Source of the DNA: Pseudofabraea citricarpa
Lineage: Eukaryota > Ascomycota > Leotiomycetes > Helotiales > Dermateaceae
Reading direction: 5' to 3'
Assembly: GCA_029641185.1 (NCBI GenBank)
Contig: JAPWGK010000022.1
Location: forward strand, 558,001-622,000
DNA: 64,000 nt
The position numbers and the translations under genes are program-made. The notes under the pieces are model-generated. The model saw nothing but the letters and a program-made list of their open reading frames with translations. It did no database searches and had not been told where the DNA came from. Shown one piece after another: positions 44,816 through 54,312 of this stretch (position 1 is the first letter of the stretch; each line of letters begins with the position of its first letter).

Positions 44816-45424
44816 ATACCATAAACACAGCCAAGAAACAAGCACAATGGGTGCTAGAATGCGGTGCAATGCTGAGCGGCACTTCATTGAGGCGCTATCT
44901 CACTTGAGCTTGGTCAGTCTCATTGCACAAGGTGCGCAGCCAGTCAGCGATGAACTGTGAGTACTCCCAACAGCCCATGGACAGAAGAACAAGTAATTGA
45001 CAGTGAAACCAGGACAGAATCCAACAGGGTCTCAGCTTTGAGAACCCGACGTGAACCACGACATGCGGCAGCGCAGCTCAGACACACCCGAAGAAGCAAT
45101 GGCATCGAGAACACATGAGCAATGGAACTTCTTTGGAACACAAGATTGTGGGACATACTTGTGGATATACAGGATCTCGAGGCACAGTCCTTGACTGTCC
45201 TGTACTGACTGATGCTCCTTGAGCTGCCTTTGCCGTTGCCGTTTTTTCATTTCTGTTGATTCGAAAACTTTTCTATGAGAAGGAACACAGTGCTAACTTG
45301 TACTTGCAGGTCAAAACTGATACTCGGCGCGAGCTCACCCCTGAGGTGAGCACAGTTTGGAGGCGCAAGCCACCACACCCTCTCTCTCCGCCCTTGGTTA
45401 CTTCGGCGACCAAGTTCCTCGGTT

Positions 45425-45587
45425 GAGAATTCTAACTGGGAAGTCTGGTTTGTCTGTAACAGGGCATTCCGGTCCGAAAGGTTGGAGTTTATTCTCTTCC
45501 CTCTCTTGGTCGAGATTTCTAACTAGAAAGTCTGGTTTGTCTGTGACGGGACATTCCGGTCTGAAAGGTTAGATTTTATTCTCTTCC
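45425..45587 (+). repeat. 87-bp tandem duplication in the leader of the helicase gene
   Basis: Two copies, starting at 45425 and 45512, share ttctaact, aagtctggtttgtctgt, cattccggt and ttattctcttcc with about 10 differences over 76 bp. The array ends about 110 bp before the chosen ATG. It is the same arrangement, with unrelated sequence, as the leader repeats before the genes at 16.4 and 51.5 kb. Confidence 0.8.
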
Positions 45588-45694
45588 GCCCCGTGTCTGG
45601 ATAGAGAATTGTCGCAAGGCAATTCACTTGAATGCACACCCCCTTTAGATCTCGCGATCTATTAGGTGCGTTAGCGCCTTACATCTCTTCAAAC

Positions 45695-48600
45695 ATGTCT
45701 TCTCAAGACAGTCAAGTTCCCGCTCGCAAAGAGCAAACTTCTGCTCAGCAGAAGAAAGACCCAAAGTCTGAGACACAGGCTGCAAAACCTGCTGTCTCTA
45801 AATTCACTCTCGGCGGAAATGGCCCCAGCCATCTCTTTGGCCAGCAAGCTCCCCCAGCTAATCAAGCTTCAGGAGCCGCTACACCAAACACTCCAGCTGA
45901 GAAGACACTGGTACCGGCACAGGCGCCTGGAAAACTCGGGGCATCATTCTCAGATGTTGTCAGCTCACCGGCTCCACCTCAGAATCCAGCTGCGGTTCCA
46001 AAATCTACCATGAAGGCTTTGGAATCAAAGAAGAACAACAAGAGTGTCACCGCAGGTCCAGGTCCCATGTTCCCAAATAAAAACAAGGGTCAAGGCAGCG
46101 GTAAGGCTCAACAATCCAAGGCAAGTTCTTCTGCACAAAAGAAGGATGCACCAAAGAAGGCTGCTCCAAAGAAGGCTGCTCCAAAGAAGGCTGCCCCAAA
46201 TGATGATGTACCAATGGAGGACGCTCCAAAAGACGACGCTCCAAAGGAGGACGTTCCAGAGGACGATCCAGAGGACGATCCAGAGGATGATCTAGAGGAC
46301 GATCTAGAGGACGATCTAGAGGACGATCTAGAGGACGATCTAGAGGACGATCTAGAGGACGATGCCACTGCACTAAACACGGATGAAGAGGCTCTTCCAG
46401 CTGGCTTCGATGAGATATTCTCGGGTACTGCCTCTGCGAACCAGGGCACCAACCGCGCGTTGCTCACAATGAGCGCTAGCAATTACAAAGAAGACCCAAG
46501 TGTCGGAGAAAAGCGTAAGCGAGCAATCCAGATGGAGCCCTCACTCCTGCTTGCCAAGTCACGTCGCAAGAAAGAGAAGCTCGAGAAAGAGGGGATGTCT
46601 GAAGAAGACTTACTCGTCAAATTGTTGACAGGAATACGTGTCGATGGCAGACATAAAGGTGGCTATCTTCCAACTGACAAGGCAGTAAAGTCTTTAATGA
46701 AACAACAGTCGAAAGCCGTCCCGGTTCTCATTATGTGCACGAGCCAGGATGCGACGATAGATAAGATTCACTGGTCTCACGGATTCAGTTTCAGATTTGA
46801 TTACAACCCTCAAGCTCCGGCCATAGTCCTGTCTATATCGGGCTGCGAGCTTCGGCTGCGATCGAATAACTTTGATTTTATCGAGGGTGAAGAAAACCGG
46901 CAAGTGGTTCATTCAGGCCTGATGAGTGAGGACTTCACAATTCCGAAGATCCAAAATGTTACTTCGGAAGCACTCGGAGTACCGGGTTTGTCTCCAGAGA
47001 TGGCCGAGAGAATTAGGAAATTCGGCGAGTTTCCAGCAGATAACTCTCGCGCGGGCTACATTGCTACCACTTTCCATATCAAGGGCGAGTTCTGGTTGGA
47101 TACCAAGGGCACGAAGCCGGAAGCAATGGTCACTGCTCGAGAGGTTATGGATGTGCTCAACTCTGGACCACAAAAGGTCATGATCATGCGTAAGGCTATT
47201 GACTCGAACAATGAGATGTATACCCATTGGTATGAGCTCAACAACGTGGCGATGAACCGAGGTGTATGGTACCACTACGAGGAGCAGATCGACGAGAAGC
47301 TTCGAACCGATGGCCAGCGATTCGCACAATGGATCAAGGATCACGAGAGCGGCATCAACCACGAGCCTTGGATGGAAAAGCTCCTGACATGGAAAGAGAA
47401 GAAGTTACAGGATGAGAATACCGAGGTCAGAACTCAATATCTCACACACAATGTCCAGAAATCTTTCGGTACGATGAAAGAGCTTGAGATATGTCAATCT
47501 GTTGCCCTTCTCGGCGAACGAATGTTCGATAATGCAGAGCGACAAGCATACTTTGGTTTCGGACTTGGCAACTTCCATGCGGGAAAGATCATCACAATCA
47601 ATCGTCGTACCGGTTATTGCCAGGTCAGCGTCAAGCTCTCCAAGGTGGATACTGTTGCACTTCCAAAGGTCACCCCCGGCACCTTCTTCAAACTTCAACT
47701 GTACAAGAATGGAGACGTGGTTGCAGGCGATTCTGAAAAACAGGAAGCCAAGCAAGGGGCCACGTCCATTGAGTTGAAAGGTCGGAGTCTCGGCCTTGAG
47801 CCAAGAATTGGGGAAGATTTCGACTTTGTTGTCAGCACCACGGCTCCCAAGGATGTTGTCAAGGACTTTTCTCGTGGGCTTGAACTTAAGATCGAACTCG
47901 ACTTCAAGCCAAGTGTCCTGCCCAGCAAGAGACAGCTTAACGCAATCGGACTGCTTACTGCCCGCCCACCAACTAATAAAGATGGTGCACCAAAGCGACT
48001 GATGCAGCGATTTTTGCGAGGCCAGGCCACCGACGAAGATCAAGACCTTGATAAGTATTCCATCTACGATAATGGTGCCAAGCACCAGCGCTCTTCAAAG
48101 GAGGATAAAGAAGCCCTGGCAAAGTTCATCAACAGCCAGAAGCTTAATGGTCCTCAGTCTGATGCTTGGAATAACGTCTTCAGACATAACGGCTTTGTCA
48201 CCATGCTTCAGGGACCACCAGGAACCGGCAAGACGAATACCAATGGCGTGGTGGCATCGACATTCGGGTACTATGGATTGGATACTGCTGTCTGTGCGCC
48301 TTCAAATGTTGCCGTCAAGCAGGTCCTTCGGGAGGTGCAGGGAAAATTGAATGAGCTACGACAAGTATGCAACGACGCCGGCTCGAAGGCTGCTGACAAC
48401 ATCGAGCTGATTTACGTTCCCACCAATGCTCAGCTCAAGGAGGACTATGGCAACTTGATGAGCGAAGCCGAGCGTGCTCCACTCGACGCACAAGATGCAG
48501 TCAACGAAGGTGACCATATTTTGGATGAGTTTGAGGACATCAAGCTCTGGACTAGGATCAAAGCCTCATTCAGATCTAAGGCTGCACCAAGCAATGTTTC

Positions 48601-50245
48601 CGTTGTTGGCCAACAGAAAAATGAAGCTATACAATGGTGTGGATGGTATGAGCTGCTGCGAGATGGCAAAGAACTTGGTCGAAAAGATTGGTTCAAATTC
48701 GTCAATATGATCCATCAGGAGCAAATCACAGTTCTCAAGAGAAAAGCTGGCAAGACGATCATTGCAGTCTGTACTAGCAGTACCGCAGATATACTCAGAG
48801 AAGCGCGTTTCAGGCCTACTGCGCTTCTGTTAGACGACTGCGCGTTGGGAACAGAACTAGACAGCTACGTTCCACTAACTCTTTTCCCAAAGAAGCTGTT
48901 CCTATCGGGCGATCACATGCAGCTGAAACCAGTGGTTCGATCTTCGGGTGTTAATGAGTGGTACAGCCAACTCCGCATGTCGATTTTCGAGCGATTCTTC
49001 CATAGTCCGAATGTTCGACTGTTCCAACTGAAGATGAATTATCGCATGCATCCTGACATTGCGAACTTCCCAGGCTCTATGACCTATGGCTGGTTAGGAT
49101 GCGCTCCTCAAACATTGGTAGAGTCAGATTCTTACAAGCTCGTCAAAGAGTGGTGGCACTCTTCTGCTAATCTTACGATCCGACAGCAACGACGCAAGCC
49201 AGAATTTGACAATCCAGACGGAGGCAAGAGCATCCGCCGCATTCTCTTCAATGTTGTGAATGGAAAGTCGTCCACTGTTGCTGGCTCAACCTCCCAGGTC
49301 AATTACGCCAATGTGAACGCAATCTGTGATCTGGTCCAGAATTTGATTTTCTTCCAACCTGATGAACATCGACGTGATGAGATCAAGCAACTGGATGCCT
49401 CAAACATTACAATCCTGTCTCCATACAAGGACCAGACAAATGAGTTGATCTACCAGGTGCACATGCGACTCCGTGCTCATAATGCCGACATCAAGAGATT
49501 CCCCAAGATCACGACTATTGATAGTACGCAAGGTGGTGAGAACGAAATCATCATCCTCGACTTAACGCCCGCAAACGAATACCACGGTTCTTTGATCGGA
49601 TTCATGGCAGATTGGAACCGTAACAACGTAGCTCTAACCCGCGCGAAGTCTTGCCTCTACATCGTCGGCAATTTGAACCAATGGCGATCGGAGCTCAGAG
49701 TTATCTGTGAGGGCTTGAAGAGTAAGAAGTTCGCAATGCTCGTCATGGACCTACTGGATCTGGGAGATGTCGTTGATATCGCCTACCATTCGGTGCTTCC
49801 AATCAATGAAGGTCAGTATTTGAGAGTTAAACTCGACAAGCGACCCGCGGCTTCCGCCTGGACTCGTGAGATGGACCCAACGAAGGAGAAGAACCTGCGC
49901 CAATCTCTCAAGAAGTTCTCATTTGAATCGACGGGTGGGCAACAGGCCGCTGCTAACCAACAGGCAGAATACGAAGCCAGTGTCCTTCGCGCACTCCATC
50001 ATGTCCGTGCTGAGGCAGCGAGATTCAAGGAGATGTTCGAAGCAAGTCAGGACTTTGAACTGGAAATCTATACCGATAGCGACAGATCAGACACCGCTAA
50101 TGAGGATGTTGATATGGGCAATAATGCATTACCACCCGACTGCGAGTTGGACGCCTGTATCGACACTGAAACCACAGAAGAAGACCCGGAGAATTTGCTT
50201 GGTTTACCAGATGGGGATGATGGTGATCTGATGGATTATGAGTGA
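45695..50245 (+). CDS. UPF1-like superfamily 1 helicase with altered motif II, intronless
   Basis: 1516 aa from the ATG at 45695 (context aaacATGtc); an in-frame ATG at 45632 would add 21 residues. The first 260 residues are low complexity, Pro/Ala/Lys-rich, then acidic repeats. A novel-looking middle of about 500 residues follows. The helicase core has Walker A GPPGTGKT (Lys846), motif II LLLDDCALGTELD (Asp1047-Asp1048), GDHMQLKPVV (motif III), NYRMHPDIANFP (from 1115), TTIDSTQGGENEIIILD (motif V) and NVALTRAKSCLYIVG (motif VI). The usual DExxQ of this family is DDCAL here, so the Glu and Gln are both changed. Fungal UPF1/NAM7-like proteins unwind RNA or RNA/DNA; the role of this one is unknown. 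No CH-domain or NF-X1 zinc fingers are visible. Confidence 0.85.
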   Translation: MSSQDSQVPARKEQTSAQQKKDPKSETQAAKPAVSKFTLGGNGPSHLFGQQAPPANQASGAATPNTPAEKTLVPAQAPGKLGASFSDVVSSPAPPQNPAAVPKSTMKALESKKNNKSVTAGPGPMFPNKNKGQGSGKAQQSKASSSAQKKDAPKKAAPKKAAPKKAAPNDDVPMEDAPKDDAPKEDVPEDDPEDDPEDDLEDDLEDDLEDDLEDDLEDDLEDDATALNTDEEALPAGFDEIFSGTASANQGTNRALLTMSASNYKEDPSVGEKRKRAIQMEPSLLLAKSRRKKEKLEKEGMSEEDLLVKLLTGIRVDGRHKGGYLPTDKAVKSLMKQQSKAVPVLIMCTSQDATIDKIHWSHGFSFRFDYNPQAPAIVLSISGCELRLRSNNFDFIEGEENRQVVHSGLMSEDFTIPKIQNVTSEALGVPGLSPEMAERIRKFGEFPADNSRAGYIATTFHIKGEFWLDTKGTKPEAMVTAREVMDVLNSGPQKVMIMRKAIDSNNEMYTHWYELNNVAMNRGVWYHYEEQIDEKLRTDGQRFAQWIKDHESGINHEPWMEKLLTWKEKKLQDENTEVRTQYLTHNVQKSFGTMKELEICQSVALLGERMFDNAERQAYFGFGLGNFHAGKIITINRRTGYCQVSVKLSKVDTVALPKVTPGTFFKLQLYKNGDVVAGDSEKQEAKQGATSIELKGRSLGLEPRIGEDFDFVVSTTAPKDVVKDFSRGLELKIELDFKPSVLPSKRQLNAIGLLTARPPTNKDGAPKRLMQRFLRGQATDEDQDLDKYSIYDNGAKHQRSSKEDKEALAKFINSQKLNGPQSDAWNNVFRHNGFVTMLQGPPGTGKTNTNGVVASTFGYYGLDTAVCAPSNVAVKQVLREVQGKLNELRQVCNDAGSKAADNIELIYVPTNAQLKEDYGNLMSEAERAPLDAQDAVNEGDHILDEFEDIKLWTRIKASFRSKAAPSNVSVVGQQKNEAIQWCGWYELLRDGKELGRKDWFKFVNMIHQEQITVLKRKAGKTIIAVCTSSTADILREARFRPTALLLDDCALGTELDSYVPLTLFPKKLFLSGDHMQLKPVVRSSGVNEWYSQLRMSIFERFFHSPNVRLFQLKMNYRMHPDIANFPGSMTYGWLGCAPQTLVESDSYKLVKEWWHSSANLTIRQQRRKPEFDNPDGGKSIRRILFNVVNGKSSTVAGSTSQVNYANVNAICDLVQNLIFFQPDEHRRDEIKQLDASNITILSPYKDQTNELIYQVHMRLRAHNADIKRFPKITTIDSTQGGENEIIILDLTPANEYHGSLIGFMADWNRNNVALTRAKSCLYIVGNLNQWRSELRVICEGLKSKKFAMLVMDLLDLGDVVDIAYHSVLPINEGQYLRVKLDKRPAASAWTREMDPTKEKNLRQSLKKFSFESTGGQQAAANQQAEYEASVLRALHHVRAEAARFKEMFEASQDFELEIYTDSDRSDTANEDVDMGNNALPPDCELDACIDTETTEEDPENLLGLPDGDDGDLMDYE
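46259..46366 (+). repeat. In-frame 12-bp repeat coding (EDDx)9
   Basis: Nine tandem copies of gaggacgatcta (early copies end cca) encode residues 189-224 of the helicase as EDDP, EDDP, then EDDL units ending in EDDA. Just before it, three 15-bp units (46154-46198) encode KKAAP. The copy number is likely to vary between strains, because the later units are identical at the DNA level. Confidence 0.9.
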
Positions 50246-51201
50246 GGTGAACAGACAACGGAACAATACCCCCTCCTCTCATTTGCACCATGTAGAAAGG
50301 CAATGAAAAGTTATTTTCCTCCCTCGACTTGTGGCTTGTTGTATTGTGACCTAATTGATTGTGATTTGATGCTACAGTTGTGCTGCATTGAGTGCTGGAT
50401 CAGGTTGAGTGTATGTGACTGAACTCGTGACGGGAGTGACTGAACTAAATCAGGTGATTGAACTGGCCTGAGCGACTCAACGTGGCAGGGAATTTGATAC
50501 TGGTGTTTGAGTAAAAAACACTGCCAGTGGTATCCCGCGAATCAATTCGGGTTATCTAAATAAGTCGAAAGTATTATCGATGGTACTTTGATTGATCCAG
50601 GCACTTAATCAACCAATCCAGTAATGAAATCCCCTTCAACGTTTAAATCCGTTCTCCACTGTAGGGCCGGAGAGAATTTCGATCAGCGTCCTTCATGACT
50701 TGTCAGGTCTAAATTAGGCTTCCTCAGTCAATAGGTAAGACTCAGCGGAGGTAATGACCCGCCGTCATGATGTCGTAGCTGGGTTATTCCTGTCAATGAG
50801 TGAAGAATATCGGAGGTTGTGAATGTTGGGAGTTTTGGTAATGGTGTCCCGACAAGTTTGCAGACCGCCCATCTTTCTGCCCAACAATAGCCCGGCACCG
50901 GCACCGGCACCGGCACCGGCACATAGCTCACTGGTGCTCGCATCGATGTGAGCAGTAAGCAGATTACTAAGCACTCCCGGGAACAAAATATTCTTCCCGA
51001 ACTTCACTTCCTCTTCCTTCCTTGCACCTTTCTGCACCCCTCAATCGACCCCTTTACTCAGCACTTTGTTATTGTAAATCCGCGTTTTCTACACTTGCGG
51101 CTACGGCCGTGAGTCCACCTCTTTTCTGCAACCTCTCCGTCCTTGTGCCATTTTCCCCCTCTCTTTCTCTCTCTCAGGATTGCCTAGGTAATCTTGAGCG
51201 G
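50246..51201. other. Intergenic with a hexanucleotide microsatellite
   Basis: Spacer between the helicase stop and the leader repeats of the next gene. At 50892-50932 the unit ccggca/ggcacc is repeated five to six times. The part from 51010 to 51180 is strongly pyrimidine-rich, including a ctctctttctctctctc run, and looks like the promoter/start region of the coiled-coil gene. No gene is supported; the 70-90-codon frames over the microsatellite are low-complexity artefacts. Confidence 0.55.
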
Positions 51202-51362
51202 TGATCGTAGAGTCAGGCCTCTTTATTAAGTTAAGGAGGACTTGCTCAGATCCCAGTGATCGTAGAGTCAGGCCTCTTCATTAAGTTGAGGAGGACTTGC
51301 TCAGATCGCACTGATCGTAGAGTCAGGCCTCTTCATTAAGTTGAGGAGGACTTGCTCAGATC
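51202..51362 (+). repeat. Three 55-bp tandem repeats in the leader of the coiled-coil gene
   Basis: Units start at 51202, 51257 and 51312, each beginning tgatcgtagagtcaggcct and ending ggaggacttgctcagatc. Units two and three differ at only a few bases, and unit one carries two more changes. The array ends about 130 bp before the chosen ATG, so it is probably transcribed. Confidence 0.9.
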
Positions 51363-51489
51363 ATACCCTCGCTCTGATTTGACTTCCTGCTTGTCGGGAA
51401 CGATAATCTATAGGGCACTCATATCAAGATCTTGTTTCAAGATACTTGATCGGGCTTTTTCAAAGTTCCAACCTCACTCCTATTTCAAA

Positions 51490-54204
51490 ATGCCTCGCGG
51501 TCAACCCGATCACCCCCGTCATGGCCGTACCACAGACGGGGAGGATCTCTTTGAGAGAGACTTTGCTCCTAGTATCGTGTACGCACGATATCGTCAGGAA
51601 TTTGCTACCGAGATGCAGGAAGCGCAGAAGCTCGCAGATCAATTGGGTATAAAGCTGCACGAGATTGATGTCGTAGCGGCACAGGAAGAGCTTGATTTCC
51701 AAGAGAAACAGTTTGCAGATGCAAAGGTAATATTTGCAAATGTTGAAAAAGCAACAAAGCAAGTATTTGCTGCTAGAGATGATCTCAGCGAAAAACGCAA
51801 AGAGCGTCGTGAAAAGACCAAGAATCTCATTGAAGGTGTTTGGCCTCAAGTGAAAGATGTGTTCGATCGCCACATCTGTGAGGTAATGTCAGAGAACACA
51901 AAATTACAAGAGGAGAACGCTAGGCTCAGAGAGGTGGCTGCTGCTTCTAGTACAGGCAGTGATATGACAGAACGTCTTCAGAAATTGTTGGATGACAAGC
52001 AGGAGGCAAGTGAAACAAAACAAAACGCCGATGAAGAGGCACGTCGAGTGAAGAAGCTCAAAACCAAACCTCTCAAGCGAGAGATCAAGCATTTGAAGCG
52101 TTCTGCAGATGAGAAATCAAAGGAGCACGAGTTGCTTGAGAAAGACCTTAAAAGTGCTGAGGACATGTTGGAAAGTGAAAAAACGAAATGCTTCAATTTG
52201 GAAACGACTATCAAATCACTGAAGAGAGATAAGGAGAAATTGGAAGCGCAAATTTTGAAGGTGGACCAAACGGTTGGTAAGTGGGAAACCAAGCACGAAA
52301 CTGTTCAGAAGCGTTGTGATAATCTGAAGGGTGATAATCAACGACTGAACACCAATATCGCAAAGCAGAAGAACGAGATCAGAGAACTCAACGAAACGGT
52401 AACCAGGCTGAAACAGGAGGAGTCCAATCTTCGAAAAGACGTGTCGGATTCGCTCAAGGATTATGATAGATGGGCTTCCAAGAAATTCGAAGAAGTCAGG
52501 GTCAAGTACAATGACGGTCTGACGCAGAAAGCTGAACTAAGGGCCGATATAACCAAACTGAAGAGTCAGGTGGCTGTTGAAATTGAAAATTGCGAAATTG
52601 TACAGAAAATACTTGCAGCACGAATCGAGAGTCTGGAACAATCTCGAGACAAATACAAAGCGGAAAGTCAAGAACAGAGATTAATAGCTGAAGCCACTCA
52701 GACAGATATGGATACAGCCGAGCACGATGGTAAGGTCTGGCAGGTTAGGTATGAATCCATGAAGATGTCGAGCGAGCGACTGGTGGCAAAACACGATATG
52801 TACTATGATCTGCTTCAAAAACGACTGGATTCAGTAACTGACGACTACAACGTGCAGCATGACCTCAAGGAAGAATATTCTCGGCAGAACGCTGTGTTGC
52901 ACGAGCGACTAAGGGCCTCAGAAGTTGAAAGCTTGAAGCAAAAGGAAACACAAGCTAACAAACAAATTAGGAATCTTGAGGCCGAATCTGAGGTAGATGC
53001 AAGCCGTTCGGCAATCATAGGACTCGGAGCTCAGTTGAAATTAGTGCAGGAGAAGGTGGATGAACAGAAAAATGATCTGGAAGGTTACGCTGCGTTACGA
53101 GGCAATTTCGATGAACTTGTACGCGACCACGAGACGTCCACCAACCGACTTCAGGCTAAAGAAGATGAACTGAGAATTTTGCTCAACCAATACAACAATT
53201 TAGTTCGGATTCATTCTCGTTGCCCCAAGAGAGGAGGAGATGGTTCCACAATTACTGATGGCGACAACCAACCTGGACCATCGCAAGGACCCAATGAGCC
53301 AGGAAGCAGTTCCCAGCCCCCTCCTTCCAGATCTTCTGGTCCTCAATCTAATCCTCAATCCAATGCGCATGGGTCGAGGAGTGGCTCTGGTCATAACTCT
53401 GCACAACAGACAGGTAATCGTCGTGATGGGACTAATACCGCAGGGGCTGCCGCTCAACAGCCAACTACCTCTGGAAGAACACATTCTTCTGCGTCATCCA
53501 ATGCTTTAGGGACATCAGATGTTCTGCCGGCTGCAAATTCCTCTTTCTTGATTGATTCTGGTGAGTTAGATTCATCAATGACATTTGATAAATTTAAACC
53601 TTTAGGTAATATCGAGCCAGTGGACGAGCCGATGGCCACTCCCACGCCACAGAATGCCTCTAGACCTTCGAATGCTTTCAGGACATCTGGCACGACGATG
53701 ATGGGAGGCAATGCTGAGGTGTCCAATTCTCCAAGACCATCGAGCACTTCCGAATCCGCAGGTCTTCCAGGGTCTACGAATGCCTCTGGCTCTCATGGTT
53801 CACTACCGACTTGGGAGCTAATCAAGATCGGAGAGGCTGCTCGTGGCCGAAGACCACAGGCGAAGGAATTGAAGGAATCTGGGCTTCCAAAGGACATCTG
53901 CAGATTGATTCACAACAAGGATGGTCAGACCAAGTCTCACCGCAAGACGAACGCAGACTACAATCTCGACAGACCCAGATACTGCTGGCTTTCATTGTAC
54001 CACGCAGACAAGACATGGGAATCACCAGTGCCTATTCCAGTTGGAAAGAGCTTGGTGGAAGAGAAGAAGGCTGCTTGGGAGGTTATCTGGGAGGATGTTT
54101 CCGCTGAGTGCCCGCAATGTCAACACCGGAAGGCAAATGGGGAAGATGTGGTATGCTTCTACTTTCATGGGGATGACACGAACAGCATTGTGGCATTTAG
54201 ATGA
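51490..54204 (+). CDS. Long coiled-coil protein with a conserved-looking C-terminal domain, intronless
   Basis: 904 aa from the ATG at 51490 (tttcaaaATGcc). An in-frame ATG at 51352 is inside the leader repeat and is less likely. Residues about 60-620 are almost continuous heptad-rich coiled coil (for example KLQEENARLRE and LEKDLKSAEDMLESEK), resembling SMC/myosin-tail coils without their head domains. Residues about 630-770 are low complexity (Ser, Gly, Gln, Asn, Pro). The last 130 residues look folded: LPTWELIKIGEAARGRRPQ, RYCWLSLYHADKTWESP and a CPQC pair that may bind zinc with nearby His/Cys. I do not recognise this C-terminal domain. A structural or scaffold role is likely from shape alone. 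Confidence 0.75.
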   Translation: MPRGQPDHPRHGRTTDGEDLFERDFAPSIVYARYRQEFATEMQEAQKLADQLGIKLHEIDVVAAQEELDFQEKQFADAKVIFANVEKATKQVFAARDDLSEKRKERREKTKNLIEGVWPQVKDVFDRHICEVMSENTKLQEENARLREVAAASSTGSDMTERLQKLLDDKQEASETKQNADEEARRVKKLKTKPLKREIKHLKRSADEKSKEHELLEKDLKSAEDMLESEKTKCFNLETTIKSLKRDKEKLEAQILKVDQTVGKWETKHETVQKRCDNLKGDNQRLNTNIAKQKNEIRELNETVTRLKQEESNLRKDVSDSLKDYDRWASKKFEEVRVKYNDGLTQKAELRADITKLKSQVAVEIENCEIVQKILAARIESLEQSRDKYKAESQEQRLIAEATQTDMDTAEHDGKVWQVRYESMKMSSERLVAKHDMYYDLLQKRLDSVTDDYNVQHDLKEEYSRQNAVLHERLRASEVESLKQKETQANKQIRNLEAESEVDASRSAIIGLGAQLKLVQEKVDEQKNDLEGYAALRGNFDELVRDHETSTNRLQAKEDELRILLNQYNNLVRIHSRCPKRGGDGSTITDGDNQPGPSQGPNEPGSSSQPPPSRSSGPQSNPQSNAHGSRSGSGHNSAQQTGNRRDGTNTAGAAAQQPTTSGRTHSSASSNALGTSDVLPAANSSFLIDSGELDSSMTFDKFKPLGNIEPVDEPMATPTPQNASRPSNAFRTSGTTMMGGNAEVSNSPRPSSTSESAGLPGSTNASGSHGSLPTWELIKIGEAARGRRPQAKELKESGLPKDICRLIHNKDGQTKSHRKTNADYNLDRPRYCWLSLYHADKTWESPVPIPVGKSLVEEKKAAWEVIWEDVSAECPQCQHRKANGEDVVCFYFHGDDTNSIVAFR

Positions 54205-54312
54205 GATTCATGGAACAATGGTATGATTTGTACTTTGGCAACCTTTTGAAATGCGCTTTTGGATGCGTACCTCGGTAGATACATTATAAAAATGCTGGTT
54301 TATGTAATAAAT

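Noticed and set aside
44544..44887. Low-complexity frames on both strands of the AGCAGAG minisatellite
   Set aside because: The repeat has no stops in some frames; no start context, motif or conserved composition supports a protein.
45632..45694. Upstream in-frame ATG of the helicase
   Set aside because: It has a weaker start context than the ATG at 45695, and the 21 added residues look like translated leader sequence.
46047..46482. Minus-strand frames of 108-124 codons with Arg/Pro/Leu/Asp or Ser repeats
   Set aside because: They are shadows of the in-frame EDDx and KKAAP repeats of the helicase gene.
50892..50932. CCGGCA hexanucleotide array considered as a possible CRISPR-like or regulatory array
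   Set aside because: Units are 6 bp without spacers; it is a plain microsatellite in a eukaryotic intergenic region.
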